A model generated the notes under the pieces. That model was not told the origin of the DNA and did not search any database. It saw nothing but the letters and a program-made list of their open reading frames with translations. The position numbers were made by a program, and so were the translations under genes. DNA of 64,000 nt from Nonomuraea basaltis (GTDB lineage Bacteria > Actinomycetota > Actinomycetes > Streptosporangiales > Streptosporangiaceae), in assembly GCF_005893125.1 (NCBI RefSeq), contig NZ_VCJS01000025.1, positions 30,068-94,067 on the forward strand. Direction: 5' to 3'. Of the stretch, positions 16,158 to 24,482 are shown piece by piece (the stretch's first letter is position 1; every line of letters begins with the position of its first letter).

Positions 16158-17014
16158 CCGCCGAGCAGGCCAATCCCGTCGCCACCGTACGCGCGGTCCT
16201 GCCCTCCCTCACCCCGGCGGCGCAGTCCATCGCCCGCATCATCCTGGCCGACCCCGGGCTGGTGGTCCGCAGCACGATCACCGAGTTCAGCGGGGTATCC
16301 GGCACCAGCGAGGCCACGATCGTGCGGACGGCGCGGGCGCTCGGGTTCGCGGGCTACTCGCAGATGCGCTTCGCGCTGGCGGCGGCCGTGGCCCAGAAGC
16401 CCGAACGCCTGGTGCCCGGCGACCTCGCGCCCGACGACCCGCTCACGGACGTGATCGCCAAGGTGGCGCGGGCCGAGTCGGAGGCGCTGGCGGACACCGC
16501 TGCCCAGCTCGATCCCGATCAGCTCGGTGAGGTCGTGCAGGTGATCTCGGCGGCGCGGCGGGTGGACGTGTACGGGGTGGCGGCCTCGGGGCTGGTCGCG
16601 GCGGACATGTCGCAGAAGCTGCTGCGCATCGGGCTGTCCAGCCATCCGTTCAGCGATGCCCATCTGGCCTTGACCAGTGCGGCATTACTGCGGGAAGGCG
16701 ACGTCGCGGTGGCGATCAGCTGCAGCGGGGAGACACCCGACGTGCTGGTGCCCGCCAGGACGGCGGCCGAGGCGGGGGCGTTGATCGTGGGGATCACGAA
16801 CAACCCGCGGTCGTCGCTGGCCGGGCTGGCGGACCATACGCTGGTTTCCGCCGGGCGGGAGACGGCGTTCCGGCCTGGGGCGCTGGCCAGCCGGATCAGC
16901 CAGTTGCTGATCGTGGACTGCATTTTCGTCGGGCTGGCGCAGCGGACGTACGACACGGCGGACGCGGCCATCCGGGCTACTCGTGACGCGACGGACCGAT
17001 ACCGAAACCGGTGA
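16142..17014 (+). CDS. MurR/RpiR-family transcriptional regulator
   Basis: An N-terminal RpiR-type HTH (AQSIARIILADPGLVV, SGTSEATIVRTARALGFAGYSQMR) is followed by a SIS sugar-phosphate-binding domain (VDVYGVAASGLVAADMSQKL, AISCSGETPDVLVPA). The ATG at 16142 lies inside the hexosaminidase gene; a GTG at 16154 overlaps its stop as GTGA and is an equally good start. Members such as MurR sense MurNAc-6-phosphate and control amino-sugar catabolism, which matches the upstream hexosaminidase. The coupling predicts a shared transcript. Confidence 0.85.
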   Translation: MAGQVTAEQANPVATVRAVLPSLTPAAQSIARIILADPGLVVRSTITEFSGVSGTSEATIVRTARALGFAGYSQMRFALAAAVAQKPERLVPGDLAPDDPLTDVIAKVARAESEALADTAAQLDPDQLGEVVQVISAARRVDVYGVAASGLVAADMSQKLLRIGLSSHPFSDAHLALTSAALLREGDVAVAISCSGETPDVLVPARTAAEAGALIVGITNNPRSSLAGLADHTLVSAGRETAFRPGALASRISQLLIVDCIFVGLAQRTYDTADAAIRATRDATDRYRNR

Positions 17015-17053
17015 CCCGCCGACCCCGGAGTGACCGCAGTCAGTGGTTGCTGT

Positions 17054-17081
17054 CCTTTGGAGAAAGGCCTTTGGGGAAAGG
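17054..17081. repeat. Two tandem copies of a CCTTT-GG(A/G)G-AAAGG mini-hairpin
   Basis: Two 14-base units lie back to back, each a 5-base stem with a 4-base loop; together they can also fold with outer arms TCCTTT/AAAGGA. They sit between the convergent rpiR-type and iclR genes and may act as a bidirectional terminator. The same stem occurs at 12158-12171. Confidence 0.45.
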
Positions 17082-17121
17082 AGAAGGTCGCCACGCAACA
17101 GGGCCGGGCGGTGGGGGCGGA

Positions 17122-17892
17122 TCAGGCGCGGGCGACCGACAGCGACGCCAGGTCGGCTTCGATCTTGGCGGCCGTGGCCAGCAGCGGCGGGAGGAGCTCG
17201 CGGCCGGCCTGTTGCAGGGTCGTGCGGCTGGCGTGCGTGGAGACGTTCACCGCGGCCACCGTCCGGCCCGAGCGGTCGCGGATCGGCGCGGCGATGGACC
17301 GCAGCCCCTCCTCCAGCTCCTGGTCCACCATCGCCCACCCGCGGCCGCGCACCTGGTCCAGCTCGGCCCGGAGCGCGGCGGGCAGCACGATCGTGTGGGA
17401 CGTGAGCCGCCGCAGCTCGGTCCGCGCCAGATAGGCGTCCAGCTCGTCAGGCGGGAGCGCCGAGAGCAGCACCCGCCCCATCGACGTGCAGTAGGCCGGG
17501 AACCTGGTGCCGATGTTGATGGTCACACGCATGATCCGGGCCGTGGCCACCCGCGCCACGTACACGACGTCCTCCCCGTCGAGCACCGCCACCGAGGCGG
17601 ACTCGTGCACCTCGGCGGCCAGGCGTTCGAGGTGCGGGTCGGCCACCTCGGGCAGTGACAGGCTGGACAGGTAGGCGTACCCGAGCTCGAGCACCCGCGG
17701 CGTGAGCGAGAACAGCCGCCCGTCGCTGCGCACGTAGCCGAGGTCGGCGAGGGTGATGAGGAACCGCCGGGCCGCCGCCCGGCTGAGCCCGGTCGTCCGG
17801 GCCACCTGGCTGAGCGTGAGCTCGGGCTCTGCGGCGCTGAACGCCCGGATCACCGCGAGCCCCCTGGCCAGCGACTGCACATGATCGACCAT
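17122..17892 (-). CDS. IclR-family transcriptional regulator (PcaR/PobR-like)
   Basis: The 256-residue protein has the IclR winged helix at residues ~1-65 (VQSLARGLAVIRAFS, LTLSQVARTTGLSRAAARRFLITLADLGYV) and the effector-binding domain after it (YCTSMGRVLLSALP, GWAMVDQELEEGLRSIAAPI). It looks closest to the PcaR/PobR group, which sense aromatic acids such as protocatechuate and activate their degradation. The ATG at 17892 has AAGGGG six bases upstream; another ATG is three bases earlier. It is divergent from the transporter/decarboxylase operon and is the obvious candidate regulator for it. Confidence 0.85.
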   Translation of the reverse strand: MVDHVQSLARGLAVIRAFSAAEPELTLSQVARTTGLSRAAARRFLITLADLGYVRSDGRLFSLTPRVLELGYAYLSSLSLPEVADPHLERLAAEVHESASVAVLDGEDVVYVARVATARIMRVTINIGTRFPAYCTSMGRVLLSALPPDELDAYLARTELRRLTSHTIVLPAALRAELDQVRGRGWAMVDQELEEGLRSIAAPIRDRSGRTVAAVNVSTHASRTTLQQAGRELLPPLLATAAKIEADLASLSVARA

Positions 17893-17943
17893 CATGATCC
17901 CCTTGACAGGAGCCACCAGAGGCGTAGGTTCCGCGTACGGGGG

Positions 17944-17979
17944 TGTTCGGTAAGAGAATACATGTGCGCATCGCGAACA
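17944..17979. promoter_or_regulatory. Divergent promoter region with dyad TGTTCG-N24-CGAACA
   Basis: Six-base inverted arms enclose an AT-richer centre (AGAATACATG near 17955) between the iclR-type gene and the importer operon. It could be the IclR-type operator or just overlap the operon promoter. Evidence is weak because the arms are short. Confidence 0.3.
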
Positions 17980-17992
17980 AATTGGAGTAGCC

Positions 17993-18934
17993 GTGCGTCG
18001 CGCTCTCATCGTCCTCGCCGCCTTACTCGTCGCCGCCTGCGGCGGCACGACCGCGGCACCCGCCCAGAAGAACTCCGCCGGGATGGACAAGGTCAACGCT
18101 GGAGTGATCGCGATCGTCGACACCGCTCCGATCCACCTCGGCAAGGCCAAGGGCTTCTTCACCGAGCAGAACATCGACCTCACGATCACCCCGGTCGCGG
18201 GCGGCGCGGCCAGCATCTCGGGCGCGGTGAGCGGGCAGTTCCAGTTCGCCTTCGCGAACACGACGTCGCTGCTCACCGCCAAGCAGCAGGGCCTGGACGT
18301 GAAGGTGGTCGCCAACGGCGTCGCCTCGACCGGCGAGCAGGGCAAGGACTTCAGCGCGGTGCTGGTCAAGCCGGACAGCCCGATCAAGACGGCCAAGGAT
18401 CTGGCGGGCAAGAAGATCTCGGTCAACCAGCTCAAGAACATCGGTGACACGACGGTACGCGCCTCCGTGCGCAACGCCGGCGGCGACCCCGCCGGCATCG
18501 AGTTCGTCGAGCTGGCCTTCCCCGACGCGCCCGCCGCCCTGCAGAGCGGCCGGGTGGACGCCATCTGGGTGGTCGAGCCGTTCGTCAGCCAGGCGATCAG
18601 CCAGGGAGCGCGCGCCGTGGCGTGGAACTTCGCCGACGCGGCCCCCGATCTGACCGTGGCCATGTACTTCACCACGGGCCGGACCGACGCCGGCCTGACC
18701 AAGCGGTTCACGGCGGCGATGCGCGAGTCGCTGGAGTACGCCGACTCGCATCCCGACGAGGTCAGAGAGGTGCTCAAGACGTACACGAAGATCGCCCCCG
18801 ACGTGATCGCGAAGATCAACCTGCCGAAGTGGCCGGTCGAGGTGAACAAGGCGTCCGTGCAGACCGTGGCCGACCTGGCGCTGGCCGACGGAGTGCTCAA
18901 GGAGAAGGTCGACGTGTCGGCGCTGGTGCCGTGA
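17993..18934 (+). CDS. ABC importer substrate-binding lipoprotein, NitT/TauT (SsuA/NMT1) type
   Basis: Signal with lipobox ending at Cys16 (LLVAAC). The mature protein is of the NMT1/SsuA-like fold: APIHLGKAKGFFTEQNIDL, a GAVSGQFQFAFANTTSLL segment and the hinge motif GRVDAIWVVEPF. Length 313 is typical. These proteins bind sulfonates, nitrate, pyrimidine precursors or aromatic acids. The downstream genes suggest an aromatic 2-oxo acid, mandelate-like or related ligand. It starts at GTG and ends in a GTGA overlap with the first permease. Confidence 0.88.
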   Translation: MRRALIVLAALLVAACGGTTAAPAQKNSAGMDKVNAGVIAIVDTAPIHLGKAKGFFTEQNIDLTITPVAGGAASISGAVSGQFQFAFANTTSLLTAKQQGLDVKVVANGVASTGEQGKDFSAVLVKPDSPIKTAKDLAGKKISVNQLKNIGDTTVRASVRNAGGDPAGIEFVELAFPDAPAALQSGRVDAIWVVEPFVSQAISQGARAVAWNFADAAPDLTVAMYFTTGRTDAGLTKRFTAAMRESLEYADSHPDEVREVLKTYTKIAPDVIAKINLPKWPVEVNKASVQTVADLALADGVLKEKVDVSALVP

Positions 18935-19716
18935 TCCGTTCCGCCTTGTTGACGAGACTGGGCTACGGCCTGGCCGGGCTGGGCGGACTGGTGGCGCTGC
19001 TGGAGGCGGTGCCGCGGCTCGGCCTGGTCGACGAGCGCTTCCTGCCGCCCGCCTCGCGGATCCTCGGCACGCTCGCCGCGGAGCTGGCCACGCCGGGGCT
19101 GTGGATCGCGCTCGGCGAGACGATGCGCGGCTGGGCGCTGGGGCTGGCGCTGGCGTTCTGCGCGGCGAGCGTGGCCGGGGTGGTCATCGGGATCGTCCCA
19201 GGCCTGCGTGCCATGACGAACTCCACTGTCGAGTTCCTCCGCCCGATCCCGTCGGTCGCGCTGGTGCCGCTGGCCACGCTGCTGTTCGGGCCGTCGCTCG
19301 GCTCGACGCTCATGCTCGTGGTGTACGCGTCGTTCTGGCAGGTGCTCATCCAGGTCCTCTACGGCGTCGCGGCCGTGGACGCGGTGGCGTACGACACCGC
19401 CAGGTCGTACGGGCTGTCGGCCTGGTCGCGGGTCCGGCACCTGGTGTGGCCGACCGCGCTGCCGTACGTCATGACCGGGCTCAGGCTGGCGGCGGCGGTG
19501 GCGTTCATCCTGGCCGTGACGGCGGAGCTGGTGATCGGCAGCCCCGGGCTCGGGGCCGAGATCCAGGTGGCGCAGAGCAGCGGGGCCGTCCCCACCGTGT
19601 ACGCGCTGATCGTGCTGGCCGGGCTCGTCGGCATCGGCGTGAACGCCGCCGTGCGGCTGCTGGAGCGCAGAGTGCTGGCCTGGCACCCGGCCGTGCGATC
19701 GGAGGTCGCCGCATGA
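18931..19716 (+). CDS. ABC transporter permease 1 (NitT/TauT family)
   Basis: The 261-residue membrane protein has about six helices and the permease EAA loop (DTARSYGLSAWSRVRHLVWP) that contacts the ATPase. The start GTG overlaps the binding-protein stop. An in-frame opening upstream is antisense or frame-shadow sequence and was discarded. It pairs with the next permease to form a heterodimeric channel. Confidence 0.88.
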   Translation: MIRSALLTRLGYGLAGLGGLVALLEAVPRLGLVDERFLPPASRILGTLAAELATPGLWIALGETMRGWALGLALAFCAASVAGVVIGIVPGLRAMTNSTVEFLRPIPSVALVPLATLLFGPSLGSTLMLVVYASFWQVLIQVLYGVAAVDAVAYDTARSYGLSAWSRVRHLVWPTALPYVMTGLRLAAAVAFILAVTAELVIGSPGLGAEIQVAQSSGAVPTVYALIVLAGLVGIGVNAAVRLLERRVLAWHPAVRSEVAA

Positions 19717-20462
19717 GAGTCGTCAGACTGGTGGCCCTGCCCGCCGTGCTGGTGCTGGTCTGGTGGGCGATCAGCGGGAGCTCGTTCTACCTGCCGAGCC
19801 CGATCCTGGTGGGGCAGGCGTTCGCCGAGACCTGGTTCTCCGAGCGGCTGGCCGACGACGTGCTGCCGAGCGTCGGGCGGCTCCTGGCCGGGTACGCGGT
19901 GGCCGGGCTGCTCGGCGTCGGCCTCGGCGTGCCGATCGGGCTGTCGCGGCGGCTGCGGGCCACGCTGGAGCCGGTGCTGGAGTTCTTCCGAGCCATCCCG
20001 CCGCCCGTGCTGGTGCCGCTGATCATGCTGCTGGCCGGCATCGACACGCCGATGAAGGTGCTGGTCATCGTGTCCGGCTGCCTCTGGCCGATCCTGCTGA
20101 ACACCGTGGAGGGTGTGCGGGCGCTCGACGAGGTCCTCGCCGACACCTGCCGCATGTACGGCGTCCACGGCGCCTCCAGGCTGCGCCGATTCGTGCTCCC
20201 CGGCGCCGCCCCGCAGATCATGACCGGGCTGCGGCAGGCCCTGTCCATCGGAATCATCCTCATGGTCATCAGCGAGATGTTCGCCAGCTCCAGCGGGCTG
20301 GGGTTCACGATCGTGCTGTTCCAGCGACAGTTCCAGATCGCCGAGATGTGGAGCGGCATCCTGCTGCTCGGGCTGCTCGGCCTGGGGCTGTCGGTCCTCT
20401 TCCGCCGCCTGGAGCGGTGGGTGCTGTCCTGGTACTACGGCAGTGGAGCCGCCCGTGCTTGA
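19713..20462 (+). CDS. ABC transporter permease 2 (NitT/TauT family)
   Basis: The 249-residue partner permease is predicted to have six helices. Its EAA loop is DTCRMYGVHGASRLRRFVLP, and a typical SsuC-like FFRAIPPPVLVPLIMLL segment is present. ATG overlaps the preceding stop (ATGA). Two different permeases are unusual compared with the single SsuC/TauC permease of classic systems, but are seen in actinobacterial versions. Confidence 0.88.
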   Translation: MRVVRLVALPAVLVLVWWAISGSSFYLPSPILVGQAFAETWFSERLADDVLPSVGRLLAGYAVAGLLGVGLGVPIGLSRRLRATLEPVLEFFRAIPPPVLVPLIMLLAGIDTPMKVLVIVSGCLWPILLNTVEGVRALDEVLADTCRMYGVHGASRLRRFVLPGAAPQIMTGLRQALSIGIILMVISEMFASSSGLGFTIVLFQRQFQIAEMWSGILLLGLLGLGLSVLFRRLERWVLSWYYGSGAARA

Positions 20463-21225
20463 GATCTCCTCGTTGAACAAGGTCTACGAGAGTCCGGGCC
20501 GCCGGGTCGAGGCGATCCGCTCGGTCACCTTCGGCGTCGGCGCCGGCGAGCTGGTGTGCGTCGTGGGGCCGTCGGGGTGCGGCAAGACCACGCTGCTGCG
20601 TTGCGTGGCGGGGCTGCTGCCGGTCACCGGGGGCGAGGCACGGGTGGCGGACGTGCCCGTCACCGGGCCGCCGCCGCGGATGGCCGTGGTGTTCCAGGAG
20701 TACGGGCGCAGCCTGTTCCCCTGGATGACCGTGCGGCAGAACGTCGAGTTACCGCTGAAGGAGAAGCGCCTGCCGGCCGCACGGCGCCGCGAGCTGATCG
20801 CGGAATCGCTGCACGCGGTCGGGCTGAGCGACGCCGCCGAGGCCCATCCATGGCAGTTGTCCGGCGGCATGCAGCAGCGGGTGGCCATCGCCAGGGCGGT
20901 GGCGTACGAGCCTCAGGTGCTGCTGATGGACGAGCCATTCGCGGCCGTGGACGCGCAGACCAGGGCCGATCTGGAGGACCTGATCCTGCGGCTGTGGCGG
21001 GACCTCGGGGTGACCACGCTGTTCGTCACCCACGACATCGACGAGGCCGTCTACCTGGGGCAGCGGGTGATCGTACTGTCCTCGTCGCCCACCACGGTCC
21101 TGGAGGACCTGAAGATCGACCTGCCGCCCGAACGCGACCAGCTGACCACGCGGTCACTGCCGCGCTTCGGCGAGCTGCGCGGGCACGTCTACCGGCAGAT
21201 CCAGCGGGCCAGGGGCGCGCGATGA
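20443..21225 (+). CDS. ABC transporter ATP-binding protein (NitT/TauT family)
   Basis: Walker A GPSGCGKTT at 42-50, signature LSGGMQQR at 139-146 and Walker B LLMDEP at 160-165, followed by the H-loop VTHDIDEAVYLG. The protein has 260 residues, normal for SsuB/TauB. The GTG at 20443 overlaps the permease by 20 bases; another GTG at 20455 would still overlap. It powers import through the two permeases. Confidence 0.92.
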   Translation: MEPPVLEISSLNKVYESPGRRVEAIRSVTFGVGAGELVCVVGPSGCGKTTLLRCVAGLLPVTGGEARVADVPVTGPPPRMAVVFQEYGRSLFPWMTVRQNVELPLKEKRLPAARRRELIAESLHAVGLSDAAEAHPWQLSGGMQQRVAIARAVAYEPQVLLMDEPFAAVDAQTRADLEDLILRLWRDLGVTTLFVTHDIDEAVYLGQRVIVLSSSPTTVLEDLKIDLPPERDQLTTRSLPRFGELRGHVYRQIQRARGAR

Positions 21226-22856
21226 GGACGGTCAGGGACGCCACCTTCGAGGTCCTCAGGCGGTACGGGCTGACCACGATCTTCTGCAATCCCGGCTCCA
21301 CGGAGATCGCCCTGCTGACCGGGCTGCCCGACGACCTGCGTTTCGTGCTCGCCCTGCACGAAGGGTCCGTGGTGGGGATGGCCACGGGGTGGGCGATCGG
21401 GCACGAGGCGCCCGCGCTGGCCGTGCTGCACACGACCGCCGGGCTCGGGAACGCCGTCGGGGCCATCGCCACGGCCCGGGTCAACCGGGTGCCGCTGGTG
21501 ATCCTGGCCGGCCAGCAGGACCGGCGGCACCTGGCGCTGGAGCCGTTCCTGGCGGGGCGGCTGGGCGGGCTGGCCGGGGACTATCCGGTGCGGGCCGACC
21601 AGCCGGTACGGGCCCAGGACGTACCGGGGGCGGTGGCCCGGGCCTGCCACGAGGCGGTCACCTTCCGGGGGCCGGCGCTGGTGGTGGTGCCGATGGACGA
21701 CTGGAGTGCTTCTTTCGACGAGGAGATCTCCGCAGCGCCTGTGCAGGTCGTGCGGCCGGTCGCCGTGGCCGACGCCGACCTCGCGCCGCTGGTGTCGCTG
21801 CTGGCCGGGGCGCGGTCGCCGGCGATCGTCGCGGGTGCGGGCGCGGACTGGGGGTCCCTGGTGGCGCTGGCCGAGCGGCTGGGGTGCCCGGTGTTCCAGG
21901 AGTCGTTCGGGGCGCGGGCGGGGTTCCCGCAGGACCATCCGCAGTACGCCGGGGTGCTGCCCGCCGACCGGGTGCGGCTGCGGAAGACGCTGGCGGGGCA
22001 CGACGTGGTGCTGGCGGTGGGGGCTCCGGTCTTCCGGCAGTACCCGTACGCGCCGGGGCCGCTCGTGGCACCGGGGACGGCGGTCGCGGTGATCACGGAC
22101 GATCCGGCGGAGGCGCATCGCAGCCCGGCCGAGCTGGCCTACCTGGCGGCACCGTCCGCCGTCTGCACCCGCCTGGCCGCCCTCCTCTCCGCCGCCGCCG
22201 AGCACGCGCCGGCCGCCATCATCCAGCCCGCCACCCCGGCCGCCACCGGCCGGGCCGTCGGGGCGAGCGTCACTGGCATTCCCCCGCTGCCGCCGGAAGG
22301 GCGGCCGTTGCGGGCCGCACACGTGCTGCGGGAGCTGGCCCGGCGACTGCCCTCCGACGTCGTGCTCATCGAGGAGACGCCGTCCTCCCGCCCCGACCTT
22401 CATCGGCTCGTCCCGGCCAGGACCCCGCTGGGCTTCCTGTCGGCGGCCATGGGCGGGCTCGGGTTCGCCGTTCCCGCCGCCGTCGGGCTGCGGATGGCGC
22501 TGCCCGGCCGCCCCGTGGTCGCGGTCGTGGGCGACGGGGCGGCGCTCTATGGCATGCACGCGCTCTGGAGCGCCGCGCACTACCGGGTGGGCGCGCTGTT
22601 CGTCGTGCTCGCCAACGGCCGCTACGCGGTCATGGACCGGCTGGCCGACCAGCAGGGAGGCAAGGCCCCGTGGCCGCCGTTCACGGAGGTGGACATGGGC
22701 GGCCTGGCCAGGTCGCTCGGCTGCCCCGCCAGGCGGGTGGAGGCGTACGACGAGCTGACGGCCGTCCTCGATGAGGTGCTGCCCGCGCTCTCCGCCCGCG
22801 AGGAACCCCTGCTCCTCGACGTGACCGTCGCCGTGGACCCAGATTTCCAGCCCTGA
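21222..22856 (+). CDS. Benzoylformate decarboxylase-like thiamine diphosphate enzyme
   Basis: The 544-residue ThDP enzyme matches benzoylformate decarboxylase (MdlC) along its length. Ser26 (NPGSTE), Glu47 (HEGSVV) and His70 (VLHTTAGLGN) fall at the same numbers as the catalytic residues of the Pseudomonas putida enzyme. The ThDP motif is VVGDGAALYG...LAN near 445-475. The second catalytic histidine (His281 in P. putida, in VFRYHQY) is replaced by Tyr274 here (VFRQYPY). The reaction may thus be a related 2-oxo acid decarboxylation with altered specificity, or a carboligation. It starts in an ATGA overlap with the ATPase gene and precedes an aldehyde dehydrogenase. Confidence 0.85.
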   Translation: MRTVRDATFEVLRRYGLTTIFCNPGSTEIALLTGLPDDLRFVLALHEGSVVGMATGWAIGHEAPALAVLHTTAGLGNAVGAIATARVNRVPLVILAGQQDRRHLALEPFLAGRLGGLAGDYPVRADQPVRAQDVPGAVARACHEAVTFRGPALVVVPMDDWSASFDEEISAAPVQVVRPVAVADADLAPLVSLLAGARSPAIVAGAGADWGSLVALAERLGCPVFQESFGARAGFPQDHPQYAGVLPADRVRLRKTLAGHDVVLAVGAPVFRQYPYAPGPLVAPGTAVAVITDDPAEAHRSPAELAYLAAPSAVCTRLAALLSAAAEHAPAAIIQPATPAATGRAVGASVTGIPPLPPEGRPLRAAHVLRELARRLPSDVVLIEETPSSRPDLHRLVPARTPLGFLSAAMGGLGFAVPAAVGLRMALPGRPVVAVVGDGAALYGMHALWSAAHYRVGALFVVLANGRYAVMDRLADQQGGKAPWPPFTEVDMGGLARSLGCPARRVEAYDELTAVLDEVLPALSAREEPLLLDVTVAVDPDFQP

Positions 22857-22867
22857 GGAGGCTCACC

Positions 22868-24328
22868 ATGACATTCCTTGACCCCAAGATCTGGACCGGT
22901 TCGATCTTCGACGGCGGCTGGACGGCGTCGCGCGCCGGGGACGCGCCGGTCATCGAGCCGGCGACGGGCAACGAGCTCGGCCGCGCGGGCACGGCCGGCG
23001 CCGACGACGTGGCCGCGGCCGCCGTACGCGCCCGGCAGGAGCAGCGGGCCTGGGCGGCCACTCCGTACGAGGAGCGGGCGGCCGTGCTGCGCCGCGCCGG
23101 GCAGCTCTTCGAGGAGCACGCGCAGGAGATCCAGGACTGGGTCGTCCGCGAGTCCGGCGGCGTGCCGGGCAAGGCCGGGTTCGAGACGCACGTGGCGGCG
23201 CAGGAGTGCTATGAGGCGGCGGCGCTGGCCTCGCAGCCGCTCGGCGAGGTGCTGCCGACGGCGCGCAAGCGGCTCAGCTTCGCGCGGCGGGTGCCGGCGG
23301 GCGTGGTCGGGGTGATCGCGCCGTTCAACTTCCCGCTGATCCTCGGCATCAGGTCGGTGGCTCCGGCGCTCGCGCTCGGGAACGCGGTCGTGTTCAAGCC
23401 GGATCAGCGTACCGCCGTCTGCGGCGGGTTCTCGATCGCGCGCGTCTTCGAGGAGGCCGGGCTGCCCAGTGGCCTGCTGCACGTGCTGCCCGGCGGCCCC
23501 GAGGCCGGTCAGGCGCTGGTGACCGACCCGAACATCCCCGTGATCTCCTTCACCGGTTCCACGGCGGCCGGACGCAAGGTCGGGGAGGCGGGGGCGCGCC
23601 TGCTCAAGCGGGTGCACCTGGAGCTGGGCGGCAACTCGGCGCTGGTCGTCCTCGACGACGCCGACCTCGAGCCGGCCGTGTCGGCGGGCGCGTGGGCGTC
23701 GTTCTTCCACCAGGGGCAGATCTGCATGACGTCGGGCCGGCACCTCGTTCACGAGGCGGTGGCGGAGGAGTACGTGGAGCGCCTCGCCGCCAAGGCCGAC
23801 GGCCTGCCGGTCGGCGACCCGGCCACCGGCCAGGTCGCGCTCGGCCCGCTCATCGACGCCGGGCAGCGCGACCGGGTGCACCGGCTGGTCACCGAGAGCG
23901 TGTCGGCCGGGGCCAGGCTCGCCGCCGGCGGCACCTATGACCGGCTGTTCTACCGGCCGACCGTGCTGGCCGGGGTGCCGATCACCGCTCCCGCGTACGC
24001 GGAGGAGGTGTTCGGGCCTGTCGCGCCGGTGATGACGTTCTCCTCGCTGGAGCAGGCGGCGGCGCTGGCCGCGGACTCCGAGTACGGCCTGTCGCTGGGC
24101 ATCATCACCCGCGACGTCATGAAGGGGCTGGCGCTGGCCGACCTGGTGCCGACGGGGATCGTGCACATCAACGACCAGACGGTGGACGACGAGGCCGTGG
24201 CGCCGTTCGGCGGGCGGGGGGCGTCGGGGACCGGGACGAGGTTCGGCGGGACCGGCGCGAACATCGACGCGTTCACCGAGACGCAGTGGGTGACGATGCA
24301 GGGTGACGTGGCCGCGTACCCGTTCTGA
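22868..24328 (+). CDS. Benzaldehyde dehydrogenase-like aldehyde dehydrogenase
   Basis: The 486-residue ALDH has the active-site Cys286 (GQICMTSGR), general base Glu252 (LELGGN) and Asn154 (PFNFP). The VPAGVVGVIAPFNFPLIL segment and C-terminal ANIDAFTETQWVTMQ fit the benzaldehyde/vanillin dehydrogenase branch. It oxidises an aromatic aldehyde to the acid with NAD(P). Only 11 bases separate it from the decarboxylase, with GAGGAGG before ATG, so the pair likely converts 2-oxo acid to aldehyde to carboxylate. It is the last gene of the operon; a hairpin follows. Confidence 0.9.
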   Translation: MTFLDPKIWTGSIFDGGWTASRAGDAPVIEPATGNELGRAGTAGADDVAAAAVRARQEQRAWAATPYEERAAVLRRAGQLFEEHAQEIQDWVVRESGGVPGKAGFETHVAAQECYEAAALASQPLGEVLPTARKRLSFARRVPAGVVGVIAPFNFPLILGIRSVAPALALGNAVVFKPDQRTAVCGGFSIARVFEEAGLPSGLLHVLPGGPEAGQALVTDPNIPVISFTGSTAAGRKVGEAGARLLKRVHLELGGNSALVVLDDADLEPAVSAGAWASFFHQGQICMTSGRHLVHEAVAEEYVERLAAKADGLPVGDPATGQVALGPLIDAGQRDRVHRLVTESVSAGARLAAGGTYDRLFYRPTVLAGVPITAPAYAEEVFGPVAPVMTFSSLEQAAALAADSEYGLSLGIITRDVMKGLALADLVPTGIVHINDQTVDDEAVAPFGGRGASGTGTRFGGTGANIDAFTETQWVTMQGDVAAYPF

Positions 24329-24336
24329 CGGCCCGG

Positions 24337-24365
24337 GTGAGGCGCCGTCGTCCGCGGCGTCTCAC
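24337..24365 (+). terminator. Hairpin after the aldehyde dehydrogenase gene
   Basis: Arms GTGAGGCGCCG and CGGCGTCTCAC form an 11-base stem (one G-T pair) eight bases past the stop. Likely terminator for the importer/decarboxylase operon. Confidence 0.6.
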
Positions 24366-24482
24366 ACCCCGGTCGGCCGTGTTCCGGCGTGCTGAGCTCG
24401 GTGTCTGGACGGCCGGACGATCTCCGCTGTGGCCGTCCAGGGTCCACCGGGTTGTCCGAACCGTGGAATCGGCTCGCGCGGC

